Shown here: piece after piece, positions 19,198 to 27,401 of the stretch
How the letters are laid out: each line of letters begins with the position of its first letter
Numbering within the stretch: position 1 is the first letter of the stretch
Assembly (NCBI RefSeq): GCF_001005085.2
Contig: NZ_LBMU02000027.1
Coordinates: 248,001-312,000, forward strand
Source of the DNA: Streptomyces humi
Lineage (GTDB): Bacteria > Actinomycetota > Actinomycetes > Streptomycetales > Streptomycetaceae
Direction: 5' to 3'
DNA: 64,000 nt
The notes under the pieces: generated by a model
What the model was told of the DNA's origin: nothing
Databases searched by the model: none
Seen by the model: the letters and a program-made list of their open reading frames with translations, nothing else
Translations under genes and position numbers: made by a program

Positions 19198-19318
19198 TGA
19201 ACGGCGTGAAGTTGGAGCCCATGCCGAATGGGCCGCCACCCGCTCCAGCCCGAACAAACGGTGAAGGTACCCGCGCAGGCCGTGAGTTCGGCGCCACCAC
19301 CCACAACCGACTGCGGGA

Positions 19319-19726
19319 TCAGGAAAGCAGGCCGGCCTCGCGAAGCGCATCGAGAGCCAGCCCGTCGACGGCAGATACCCGGTCCCGGTCCGCACAGCGG
19401 AACCACGCCTTCTCGGCGATCTCCCGTGACGGGATCAGCTCGCCGCGGTGATCGGCGGTGTAGCAGATCATCCGGAAGGGGCCGTGGTCAGGATGGCCCT
19501 CGCCGATCTCGAACGTGCCGAGGTGCACCATGGAGCCGGGGTCGATCGCCGCCCGCAGTTCCTCGGCGATCTCCCGCACCAGGGTCTCGCCGTCGGACTC
19601 GCCCGGCTCGCGATGACCGCCTGGCAGGTAGAAGCGGTCCCTGCCGTGACTACGCGTCACGAGCACCCGTTCGTCCCGGACCAGGATCCACGCCACCTTC
19701 TCCGGCACGTCGCCGTCGTTCGCCAT
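19319..19726 (-). CDS. Nudix hydrolase
   Basis: A 135-aa Nudix protein. The Nudix box is present near residues 36-58 as GGHREPGESDGETLVREIAEEL, with the metal-binding REIAEE core intact. Such enzymes hydrolyse nucleoside diphosphates linked to another group; the substrate cannot be judged here. The LLREAGLL-like C-terminus is normal. It is probably a single gene; the downstream 107-aa gene starts more than 100 bp away. Confidence 0.88.
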   Translation of the reverse strand: MANDGDVPEKVAWILVRDERVLVTRSHGRDRFYLPGGHREPGESDGETLVREIAEELRAAIDPGSMVHLGTFEIGEGHPDHGPFRMICYTADHRGELIPSREIAEKAWFRCADRDRVSAVDGLALDALREAGLLS

Positions 19727-19964
19727 GGTCCGGGACCGTATAGGAGGACATGGCCCGCGCGGCGCGATCCGGCCGGCCCCGGCCTGTTGTCAGTGCCCCT
19801 TGCTAGCTTTCCCGGTGGAAAGAGACCGGTCAGAGAACCTTCGAGGTCCGCGGTCAAGGGGGGTGGGCATAAAGGTCCCCGGGAGCCACCTCGGGACCAT
19901 GTCGCAGGCCCAGACCCCACCCCCCTCTTCCATGTGCCACCACTCGGAACCCGGAGGGGGAGTC

Positions 19965-20186
19965 ATGGCGGACGAGTACTTCTCGTTGGTGTGCGACGAC
20001 GTCCCCCATGACGTGGTGCTCACCGACCCCGGTGTCCGCGTGCTGGAGGTCGCTCAGGTCGTGCGGCGACTGACGGGGCTGAGCCTCTGGCGCGGCAACG
20101 CCACGGCAGCCGTCGTGTCCCTTCGCGATGCTGGAGCGCGGGCAGAGACGAGAGAACAGTCGGGGCCGGGCTTCCGGAGGTCGTGA
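19965..20186 (+). CDS. Shortened ribosomal L7/L12 C-terminal-domain-like protein
   Basis: A 73-aa protein whose first half (HDVVLTDPGVRVLEVAQVVRRLTGLSL) aligns with the start of the L7/L12 C-terminal domain (strand, then the helix that contacts translation factors) and whose end (VVSLRDAGARAE) aligns with the last helix and strand. The middle of the domain, normally about 20-25 residues, is missing between WRGN and the last helix. Streptomyces carry small stand-alone L12-like paralogues; this copy therefore looks internally deleted. It begins with a strong site (GGAGGGGGAGTC). It stands just left of the attachment repeat of the 10.6-kb element. Confidence 0.6.
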   Translation: MADEYFSLVCDDVPHDVVLTDPGVRVLEVAQVVRRLTGLSLWRGNATAAVVSLRDAGARAETREQSGPGFRRS

Positions 20187-20238
20187 GGACGGCCCGATCA
20201 GGCAGCTGCCGGCCCAGAGACGACCCCCGGCACAGCGA

Positions 20239-20279
20239 CAAGGCCCCTACCGGCGGAGAGTCCGCAGGCAGGGGCCTTG
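20239..20279. terminator. Terminator left of the element's attachment site
   Basis: A stem of 10 bp (20239-20248 with 20270-20279) with an inner 5-bp helix. Part of it (CCGCAGGCAGGGG) is repeated at 30901-30913 beside gpmA, so this is probably the original gpmA terminator, displaced by integration. Confidence 0.75.
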
Positions 20280-20290
20280 ATCAGTAGCAC

Positions 20291-20306
20291 TTACTTCTTC
20301 TTGCCC
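20291..20306. other. Left attachment core (direct repeat of gpmA end)
   Basis: TTACTTCTTCTTGCCC, identical to 30929-30944 and in the same orientation. It is the end of the element away from the integrase and marks the chromosome junction. Confidence 0.8.
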
Positions 20307-20416
20307 CGGGTCTTGTCCGGGATCTTGGTGAGCTGGGTTTTCGCTGCTCAGTGGCGGTGGACTCGTGCGCCTCGTGGTCGTCGTTGGTCGTCCTTGGCCA
20401 CTGTCGAGCGACCTCG

Positions 20417-20437
20417 GACGGCCCAGGGACGGCCCAG
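20417..20437. repeat. Paired ACGGCCCAG repeats, left arm
   Basis: GACGGCCCAG occurs at 20417 and 20428, an 11-bp period. The same pair with the same period occurs near the right end (30848-30867). Being inside both ends of the element they are candidate arm-type integrase binding sites. Confidence 0.55.
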
Positions 20438-20465
20438 CTCCTCGTGAGTGGGCGGGCCGCCGGCC

Positions 20466-22067
20466 TCAGCGCATGGGGCGCCGCTTCGGGGGGACCGGGC
20501 CCGGGATCACGTCCTTGCCAAGGTGTTCCTTGATCAGGTACTTGAGTTCCGGCCCTTCGATGAGCTGGAGCCGGCCATGTTGGCGGGCAAAGTCGTGGCT
20601 TGCCCTGCCGAACCACGATGTGGTGATCAGGACCCCCTTGGCAGCACGCTTGTGCTCGACCACTCCTGCGAGCGCCTGGACGGACTCAACGCCCACGAGC
20701 TTGCTGTAGCGCTTCGCCTGAATGATGCACTCGCCGTTGAAGACGGGGTCCTTGCTGACGGCCACCGCGTCAACGCCCTCGTCTTTGGACGCCTGGGTGT
20801 TCCAGGCCTCCATGCCGATCGCCTCGAACAGTTGGCGAATCAGGTGCTCGAACTCGGTGGGCGTCAGCTTCACCAGCACGGGCCTGCTGTCCAGGCCGGC
20901 GACTACATCCATGCTGTCCATGAGCCGGTACTTCGACAGGTCGAACTCGACGATGGGGCGAATCGGTTCGAGATCGTAGGGGTTGGGAGACACCAGAGCG
21001 TTGAGTCCCCTGAGGCACTGCGCTGGATCAACCTGACTGAGACAGAGCTTCCCGAACTGCTCCCTGCTGGCGCTGAGCGTCACCAGACAGGGTGAGACCT
21101 CCTGACCGGTGGCCCGGTCGATGGTTCTCACATGGCCGTTCAGGATCACGCCATTGACGATCCGGTCTGGGTCGCTCGTCAGGACCTCGTGAACTGTCCT
21201 CAGAGCGACTTGGGCCAGGACGGAGGCGTAGATCTCCTTGCGCTCCTTCTCGGGACGAGGCAGCACGGTCGTCTCGTCTCGGTTCTTCACGTACCGGTAG
21301 CCCCGCGCGGTAGGAACGATCGCCTCGGGAGGCAAGTGGATCTCAATGAGTACGTCACCGGTGGCAGGCCGAAAGGCGATCCGATGCTCGTGGGGGAAGC
21401 CCAACGGATACTCCGACGCATCCAGAACCGCCCCTAGATGAGCCTCGACCGCCGCGGGCTCCCCGGCCCTGTACGCCTCGCGCTCCTCGTCCAACTTCCT
21501 GTTGAAGGCCGCCACCTCGTCAAGGGCCTGCGCTTCGGCCTGGCGGTGTTCGGCACGCTTCTGCCCCAGCGTTGCCAGCCGCTTCTCCTCGGCTCGCCTG
21601 TGGCGCTCTTGTGCCTCGCCGAACCGCACACGCGCCTCGGCAACCTCAGCTTCATAGCGCTTCCTACCGAGGCCCAGGACAGCAGCCAGACCACCGGGTT
21701 CCGGTGGCGCGAATTCTTCCCAGCGCGGCGAAGGCTCCGGACGAGACCAAGGACGCTCGTCTAACTTCCTCGGCGTGTGAGTCCTCCGTCGGCACTCAAA
21801 GGTCGTAGGCGGATCGCCCACCAACGCGTTACGGAGCAACTGCCCCAGCTGCTCGACCTCGTGCTCGACCCCGATCGTGCCCACCCGCGCCTGCTCGGCC
21901 TGCTGCTCCTGATACGCGGCCTTCCGCTCGCGCTCCTGCCGCTTGCTGGCCGTCTCAGCGGCCTTGCGTTCCCGCTCCGCTTGTCGTGCCCGTTGCTGCT
22001 GAGCACGTTGTAACGTCTGCTGCTGCCGCTGATAGTCGTTGCTTCGGCCGCTGCCCCGTTGCGCCAC
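20466..22067 (-). CDS. Mrr-like restriction endonuclease with coiled-coil N-terminus
   Basis: A protein of about 533 aa. The first 100 residues are Gln/Arg/Glu/Lys-rich and should form a long coiled coil (QRARQAERERKAAETASKRQ and on). The middle (about 110-330) has another charged helical stretch and beta-rich segments (VLIEIHLPPEAIVPTARGYRYV). The last 130 residues are an Mrr-type PD-(D/E)xK nuclease: TEFEHLIRQLFEAIGMEAW, the Asp of DEGVDAVAV and the QAKRY core with the catalytic Lys. Mrr nucleases cut modified DNA. The GTG at 22067 is chosen for its GAGGGGTGG leader; an ATG at 22109 is possible. GC is normal, unlike the neighbouring defence operon. Confidence 0.82.
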   Translation of the reverse strand: MAQRGSGRSNDYQRQQQTLQRAQQQRARQAERERKAAETASKRQERERKAAYQEQQAEQARVGTIGVEHEVEQLGQLLRNALVGDPPTTFECRRRTHTPRKLDERPWSRPEPSPRWEEFAPPEPGGLAAVLGLGRKRYEAEVAEARVRFGEAQERHRRAEEKRLATLGQKRAEHRQAEAQALDEVAAFNRKLDEEREAYRAGEPAAVEAHLGAVLDASEYPLGFPHEHRIAFRPATGDVLIEIHLPPEAIVPTARGYRYVKNRDETTVLPRPEKERKEIYASVLAQVALRTVHEVLTSDPDRIVNGVILNGHVRTIDRATGQEVSPCLVTLSASREQFGKLCLSQVDPAQCLRGLNALVSPNPYDLEPIRPIVEFDLSKYRLMDSMDVVAGLDSRPVLVKLTPTEFEHLIRQLFEAIGMEAWNTQASKDEGVDAVAVSKDPVFNGECIIQAKRYSKLVGVESVQALAGVVEHKRAAKGVLITTSWFGRASHDFARQHGRLQLIEGPELKYLIKEHLGKDVIPGPVPPKRRPMR

Positions 22068-22373
22068 CTGTCCACCCCTCCCCTGGCCTTCTCCACCACA
22101 GGGCTGCATTCCCCTTTCGATTCTATGAATCACGTGGAAGTCAGATTGATCACTCGCCGCGAACCAGAGCACGGCCTGCGGTGGAGGGACAGAAGTCAGT
22201 TCGAGCCACGCCAGGTCGTCTGTGCCTCAGCCGACGACAGTCAGCCACGACGGCGGGTGTGTCCGATCGATCCAGACGCGCGTATGCCTCGCTGTACCCC
22301 CACGTACCTCAGCCCAGTAGCAGGCCTTGTTTCTTCGACCAGAGCCAGGGGTGTCGGTCAGCAGCTATAGCGG
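22068..22373. other. Gap between Mrr-like gene and defence operon
   Basis: About 300 bp with no supported gene on either strand; it must hold the promoter of the Mrr-like gene and the end of the operon transcript. No clear hairpin was found. Confidence 0.4.
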
Positions 22374-24026
22374 CTATTCCGTATCAATGTCAGCCTCCCC
22401 GCTATGAGCGACTGGCGTTTCGATTCTCATGGATTCCATGAACTCACGCTCACTGCTTTCCAGGAACCTGGCCCTTTCGATGATGAAACCCTCCCCGTCA
22501 CCTCCACGAAGACACTGCAAGGCCGACGCAGGAATCCCGTGACTGGCCGCGACTTTGTGAGCGATGTCAGGCTCCAGGTTCAGCAAAGCACGACGAACAG
22601 AGACACCTGGTTCCGTCGGATAGATGAGACGGTTCGCAGGATGAGAGGCTTTAGATGTGCCCAAAACGACATGCTGATACGCATTCGTATCGGAGGCGGA
22701 AAGAGCTGCTACTGGGTCAATGCTCCTTCCACTCTCAGACAAGCGCGCGTCGAAATGTTTAAGCTCCCAGAGAATGAACGCTCTAACTCGCGCGCTACGC
22801 ATGTCAAAGCGATTCGGGAATGGTCGAGCCGCTTGAGGATCCCAGGGTGCACGAATTGCACCTTGGGCGAATTCTTGCATTTGGTGAAGAGAATTTTTAA
22901 CCTGAGTACTATTGGCTCCGGCAAAGAATCCGGACCAAGAGGTCCCCCAGAACCAGCGTACCAGTTCTTCGATTTCCCCTTCCGACGGATTTGGATTATG
23001 ATGGAAAAACGCAGTCAGCAGGACGACTTGAACCTGATAGGGAACTAGGCGAGCCAAGGGAACAGGGACATGCTCATTAAGGAAAATGACGGCCCTGCGA
23101 ATCGCTTTTTCTGTCTTCTCTACAGAATCAGCAAGTTGGCCTCGCACCCGATTGGCTAGCACATCCCACCGAGCATCGAGTACGTCTCCTTCCCCACTGA
23201 CGGCAAGAATCGACCGGAATACAGTGATAGAGGTAAGCTGGCCGAACCCTAGTGGCCCCAACCCCTCTCTGATTGCATCAATTCGCTCGGCCAGGCTGTC
23301 GCCCTCTGCTTGATAAGCAAGAGCGGAAACCATCTGATCAGGAGACATGGATTGGCCGCTGCTGTTCAGCCTTGAAAAAACTTCCACTGCGTGGCGGAGG
23401 TCGCCACCTTTCAAGCGCACAACAGCAATTTGATACGACTTAATCCTATGAGCCAGCTCCTCTGCCTCGTCCAGAAGAGACTCAAGAGCCTCAACCTCAA
23501 CAGAGTTTGAGAGCTTCCTTGAGTACGCTAGGAAGTCCATAGTGCGAAGGACCGAGCGCATAGGAAGATAATTCGGCGGGGGCGGTTCCTCCTTCTTCCA
23601 GTGCCGAAATCGTTCTACCCTTTCTTCCCGGTTACGCAGGACCCTATAGATTTGCCACATCCATTCTTTCTGCGCCTCAGGGCTATCGACCTGAGGTCGC
23701 TTCAGCAGATTCCCGAACAGCGTTGACAACCGCTGATGTCCGTCGAGTAGGTATGCGGCTGGACCGTCTTGGGGAGGAGGAGGGATGGGAATATCGGCGA
23801 CGCGGTCAAGACTTGGAATTCGGAGGTTTGTCTCCCACACCAGCAAGCTTCCGATAGGATAACCCCGTTCAATACTGTCGAATAGGTTCAGCATCTGGTC
23901 AGGGCGCCAGACAAAGGGCCTCTGGAACCGTGGAACACGTAGTCGACCTGCCGCAATTTCTCCAAGGACCTGCTCAAGCAGCATGATCTGAGGATTTACG
24001 GTGATCTCGCCATCATCTTCCGTCAT
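22374..24026 (-). CDS. DUF262 protein (GmrSD-like) with degenerate HNH part
   Basis: A 550-aa protein. The N-terminal DUF262 domain (ParB/sulfiredoxin-like nucleotidase fold) is recognised by PRFQRPFVWRPDQMLNLFDSIERGYPIGSLL and the DGHQRLSTLF motif near residue 95. The C-terminal region resembles DUF1524 (YQHVVLGTSKASHPANRLIYP, later FIIERARFLESSEREFME) but the H-N-H residues are not cleanly conserved. GmrSD/BrxU proteins with these two domains are NTP-dependent restriction enzymes for modified DNA. Third gene of a low-GC operon, 8 bp after the TOPRIM gene. Activity against phage is inferred from family and context. Confidence 0.78.
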   Translation of the reverse strand: MTEDDGEITVNPQIMLLEQVLGEIAAGRLRVPRFQRPFVWRPDQMLNLFDSIERGYPIGSLLVWETNLRIPSLDRVADIPIPPPPQDGPAAYLLDGHQRLSTLFGNLLKRPQVDSPEAQKEWMWQIYRVLRNREERVERFRHWKKEEPPPPNYLPMRSVLRTMDFLAYSRKLSNSVEVEALESLLDEAEELAHRIKSYQIAVVRLKGGDLRHAVEVFSRLNSSGQSMSPDQMVSALAYQAEGDSLAERIDAIREGLGPLGFGQLTSITVFRSILAVSGEGDVLDARWDVLANRVRGQLADSVEKTEKAIRRAVIFLNEHVPVPLARLVPYQVQVVLLTAFFHHNPNPSEGEIEELVRWFWGTSWSGFFAGANSTQVKNSLHQMQEFAQGAIRAPWDPQAARPFPNRFDMRSARVRAFILWELKHFDARLSESGRSIDPVAALSASDTNAYQHVVLGTSKASHPANRLIYPTEPGVSVRRALLNLEPDIAHKVAASHGIPASALQCLRGGDGEGFIIERARFLESSEREFMESMRIETPVAHSGEADIDTE

Positions 24027-24034
24027 TGATTCTC

Positions 24035-24988
24035 CTAGATCACGGATGAGATCTTGTTGAGCAGTGACCGCAGCTCGGAAGCTACTTCATCGCCCAGACT
24101 TTCGAAGTCGCGCGGTGTCAGATTAGGTGACATCTCCTCCAGTTTTGAAAGAATATGCTTGCCGAAACCTCCTCGCAAGCCGAGAATCACCGAGATCCCG
24201 AGATTCTTATATAGCTCGGCTTGCTCTTGAGGGATTTTAGGCTGTTTATCTGTGGAGCCAAATCCAAACTTCATGTCGTAGTGAGCTCTCTGTTCCTTCG
24301 ATAGTCTTTTCAGGTGGGAGAGCCTCGGGTACGTTTCTATCCGCTTACCAATGGTGATCAATACGCGATTAGGAGTGTAATTTTCCGCTTCTCTCATTTC
24401 CAAGACATGAGTGTCAACTCCAAGGTTCTGAATCTCTTCGGCCTTGCGGTGGGAATCTGTTCTCTGGCCCGGAACCATTCGATCGCTATCTAGGATAGCT
24501 ACAACTCTCGGCCGCACTCGATACTTTTCGACTGCGGCGGATGTGATACGAGGCAGGCTGCCGCCACCGCCTCCGTGTTGCAATTCAAGCCACCCTTTAG
24601 TGAGGGCTTCCAGAACGCGCTTAGCCCCAAAAGTGCGCGCAATGGCTCGGATGAAGAAACCATCCGAGTTTTCGTCCTCGACTACGATGAGCGCTGGGCG
24701 GCAGAGATCATCTACGTAGTCTTTAAGCTTATCTGCTTCTACTTGTACCGTGGCGGCACTATCGAGTCGACCGCTCCAAGCTGCCGCAACCATGCTCTTC
24801 TCAGCAAGTTCCGAATAGGTTCGAGCCAGCTCAGGAACGTGGTTGGTGAAATAAATTCCTGCCTGATCGATTACGTCAGGTGTCACTACCCAATCGTGTC
24901 GCCCGTCCGCCACGGTGCGGAGCAGATAGAGCAATTCGGGAAGGAATTCTTTGTTTGTGAAAACCTCGCGAGGTAGATCAATCCGCAC
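24035..24988 (-). CDS. TOPRIM/DUF4435-like protein paired with AAA ATPase
   Basis: A protein of about 317 aa. Residues 1-105 are mainly helical (FLPELLYLLRTVADGRHDW, then LARTYSELAEKSMV). A TOPRIM-like core follows: strand plus acidic motif ALIVVEDENSDGFFI (about 110), a glycine-rich turn, and the DxD motif VVAILDSDR (about 172); then LEMREAENY, like the REIENY motif of DUF4435 proteins. TOPRIM proteins paired with an ABC-type AAA ATPase occur in OLD, Gabija and PARIS immunity. Start GTG at 24988 overlaps the ATPase stop by 11 bp; the longer open frame upstream is an ATPase shadow. Low GC compared with the chromosome. Confidence 0.68.
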   Translation of the reverse strand: MRIDLPREVFTNKEFLPELLYLLRTVADGRHDWVVTPDVIDQAGIYFTNHVPELARTYSELAEKSMVAAAWSGRLDSAATVQVEADKLKDYVDDLCRPALIVVEDENSDGFFIRAIARTFGAKRVLEALTKGWLELQHGGGGGSLPRITSAAVEKYRVRPRVVAILDSDRMVPGQRTDSHRKAEEIQNLGVDTHVLEMREAENYTPNRVLITIGKRIETYPRLSHLKRLSKEQRAHYDMKFGFGSTDKQPKIPQEQAELYKNLGISVILGLRGGFGKHILSKLEEMSPNLTPRDFESLGDEVASELRSLLNKISSVI

Positions 24989-26258
24989 TGGTGGTGTGCC
25001 TCTCCATCTGGGCTGCGGCCAACGCGCGAGTCTCAGCGTAGTCTTCAGAGAACACCCCGTCTGGCCAAAAATCGAGGTTCCCATCCTGATCGACATTAAT
25101 TGATCGGACTTGAGAGGCCTGACCATCGTGGTCCACGAAATACATTGCCACCATTTCGGCGGGAACTCCTTCTGCAATCCGTCGTCGTAGACGCAGTAGG
25201 AATGTTTCACTGTGCGTCTCAACAATGAAACGGACCCCCGTACGCTGTGCTGCATACAGGTACAGGTCGGCTAGTGCTCCGTGCGCCGCAGGATGAAGAT
25301 GCAGTTCGGGCTGTTCGATGATCTCCAAAACAGCACCATGCGGCGGATTTAGAGAGTCGGTTGCGCGCTGTACGAAGATTGGCAACACCTGCGCGACGCC
25401 CGTGCCCGCATCGGCTAGATTCACGGTGAGGCTGTCGTCAGCGGTTGATTTGAGGACCAGGGAATACATGCCGCCACGCTCGACGACATCAACTTGCCAT
25501 CCCGGCAGGTTCTCAGAAAGATCTTCGTTTACTTGCTCTACAAGGCGTCCCTGATGACGCTCTAGATCGCTAGCCAGGATCCCAGCCGCATTCTCACCAC
25601 TAATTCCTACTTCAGCGGGCATGCGGGCCGGAAGGCGATAGCGACGATGTGGCCGGTCGCGAAACGGACCAAAGTATCGAACAGTCGGGTAAGCCTCTCG
25701 AATAATGCTAGAGGCCTCACGCAGAAAAGAGGCTAGCTCTTCGGTTTCTGCCCCTCCCCGGATCGCGAAGGGAAGGATACCTTGAAAGGAAACTGGGATC
25801 CCGGTGAAGGATTGGCCAGAATACTCGACTGTGTATTCAAGAGTCTCCGGCGGATCTTTTGGTTCCCATGTGAGAGTGGCCGCCCCACTCGGGGTCTGAA
25901 TTTCTACCTTACTTACAACCTGGGTGCGAAATTCGTCGATATTCTGAATGGTGGCTGTGAGCATAAGGGGCGACTGATCTGGGGATGAGAAGTCAAGCTC
26001 GACCGTAATGCTGCCATGGGGTCGATTTCCGTAGATGAGGTCAGTGAATGATTCCAAGACATCCTCACTGAGCTCGTCCAAGTCGAGGGGGGACGGCGCA
26101 TCTGTGTGAACTCCGGTATTGAGCACCAAAGGCGTCCTGGCGAGTGCGCTTTTCCCGGAATTATTCCGGCCAAGGATCACAGTAACTGGGCTCAGCGGGA
26201 TATCCACCCGCTGAGCAAAACACCGGTAGCTAGTCAGAGCCATCCGCACGAGAGCCAT
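24978..26258 (-). CDS. AAA (AAA_21/OLD-type) ATPase of putative defence operon
   Basis: A 426-aa SMC/ABC-like ATPase. Walker A GRNNSGKSA lies near residues 30-38; a degenerate signature, LADAGTGVAQVLPIF, near 290; Walker B EIIEQPELHLHPAAHGALADLY near 324; and the H-loop-like FIVETHSETFLLRLRRRI near 357; the C-terminal DUF3696-like segment closes the protein. This is the layout of OLD-family and AriA-like ATPases that sense or are triggered by phage proteins and control a partner TOPRIM nuclease. It is the first gene of the operon (ATPase, TOPRIM, DUF262). GC content and codon use are distinctly lower than in the surrounding chromosome. Confidence 0.85.
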   Translation of the reverse strand: MALVRMALTSYRCFAQRVDIPLSPVTVILGRNNSGKSALARTPLVLNTGVHTDAPSPLDLDELSEDVLESFTDLIYGNRPHGSITVELDFSSPDQSPLMLTATIQNIDEFRTQVVSKVEIQTPSGAATLTWEPKDPPETLEYTVEYSGQSFTGIPVSFQGILPFAIRGGAETEELASFLREASSIIREAYPTVRYFGPFRDRPHRRYRLPARMPAEVGISGENAAGILASDLERHQGRLVEQVNEDLSENLPGWQVDVVERGGMYSLVLKSTADDSLTVNLADAGTGVAQVLPIFVQRATDSLNPPHGAVLEIIEQPELHLHPAAHGALADLYLYAAQRTGVRFIVETHSETFLLRLRRRIAEGVPAEMVAMYFVDHDGQASQVRSINVDQDGNLDFWPDGVFSEDYAETRALAAAQMERHTTSAD

Positions 26259-26307
26259 GGAATCAGCTTAGCGGTGCACGATCCACGCATCGAGTGATGA
26301 TCCGGAG

Positions 26308-26837
26308 TTACCTCGGAGTCTGAGTCCGTGACTTCGTGCAGCCAGAGACAGGTTTCGGGCATAAGGCAATGCGCGCGGCACGGGCGCCGGCTGGGCTGGA
26401 GCGGGACGAAGGCAGGAGCGCAGGCCCGGCCGGGGGGCCGGGCCGCGCGCGGGGAGCGGAGCGAGCCGCCTTGAACGCGTGTGCGCAGGCTGTAAGTTCG
26501 GCGTCTTGGCGGTGTGCCAGTGGCAGGAAGATGACTGGCCGGATTGTCCACGTGATGCGTGTGGTGGCCTGGGTGACTGACACGGTGCAGGGCTGTAAGC
26601 GCAGGAGGGCTCGTCGGGTTTGTGCGCGGCCGTCGTGGAGCCAGGCCCAGACCTCGTCGGAGGGTCTGGGTCGAGTGCGGGTGAGATGGTGCGCAGGGCG
26701 ATGGCGACCCATCTGTCCGCCTGGGGCGCTGAGTAGGCGTCGAAGGATGCTCGGAGTGCCGGCCACTGCATCCCGTCGGTGAGGTCCTCGGTCCAGCACT
26801 CGCACCAGAAACCCCGCCGGGGCTTGTCCATCAGCAT
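26308..26837 (-). pseudogene. Frameshifted hypothetical gene of integrative elements
   Basis: An ATG at 26837 opens MLMDKPRRGFWCECWTEDL and continues in that frame to about TISPALDPD; after that the convincing protein (DEVWAWLHDGRAQTRRALLRLQPCTVSVTQATTRITWTI and on) is in another frame, ending at 26308. The switch is near 26665-26690. Each half alone looks coding and together they resemble one protein of about 170 aa, so a frameshift has probably broken the gene. The start overlaps the end of the truncated ATPase-fold gene upstream by 7 bp. The function is unknown. Confidence 0.55.
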
Positions 26838-27150
26838 GGGTGGCCTCCTCGTTGGGCGTGCACGAGGAGTTCCGCGGTGACCGTGTAGTCGCCGTCGGCG
26901 CCCTGGACGACGACCCTGTGGGCGATGGCGCTGACCATGCCCAGGCCCCGGCCTTGCTCGGCGTCCTGGTCCTGGTGCTCGACCTTCGGGGCGCTGCCGC
27001 CTCCTCCGTCGTCGGTGACCGACAGTGCGATCACCTGTGGCGCCACCGCGAGGGCCAGGTGGAAGCTTCCGCGTTGCCCGCCGCTGCTCGTGTGGAGGAG
27101 TGCGTTCGTGCTCAGCTCGCTCACGATCAGGGCCGCGTCGTCGGCCAGGG
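26831..27150 (-). pseudogene. Truncated HATPase (anti-sigma-type kinase) gene
   Basis: The frame reads LADDAALIVSELSTNALLHT (N-box-like region), then VTDDGGGG and GRGLGMVSAIAH, the core of a Streptomyces RsbW/SpoIIAB-like ATP-binding protein. The first 40-60 residues normally present before this point are missing: an in-frame stop lies about 10 bp further up, and at 27151 an unrelated, oppositely oriented gene fragment begins. The remaining piece (GTG at 27124 at best) could make about 97 aa lacking part of the nucleotide fold. Probably non-functional. Confidence 0.65.
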
Positions 27151-27303
27151 GTGATCTCCCTCAGCACCGGCGCCGTCGCCGCCGTGCTCACGGGCGGCGT
27201 GGTCCTCACCGCGCTCCTGACCGCCGTCGCCGTCTCGGCCGTCTCCGTGGCCATCGCCGCCGTGGTCCTGCGCTCCCTGCTCCGCGAACACAACCGGCGC
27301 TAG
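27151..27303 (+). pseudogene. Fragment of SpdD-like small membrane protein
   Basis: The frame from GTG 27151 gives ISLSTGAVAAVLTGGVVLTA, a second hydrophobic stretch and the ending VVLRSLLREHNRR. This matches the C-terminal membrane part of SpdD/Spd-type proteins involved in plasmid spread in Streptomyces elements. The N-terminal half is absent: it abuts the truncated HATPase gene, so a deletion joined the two. A 50-aa two-helix peptide could still be made. Confidence 0.55.
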
Positions 27304-27401
27304 TCCCTCTGCCCGACCCCTGGGGCGGCCACGACACCGCCAAGCATCCGGCCGCCCCGGGGCCCGTCACTCCTGACCGAGCCAGCCAGAAGGAGCCCGC
27401 C

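Noticed and set aside
22059..22370. Small plus-strand gene in the gap before the Mrr-like gene
   Set aside because: The translated sequence has no domain, no ribosome site and unusual composition; it covers the promoter region.
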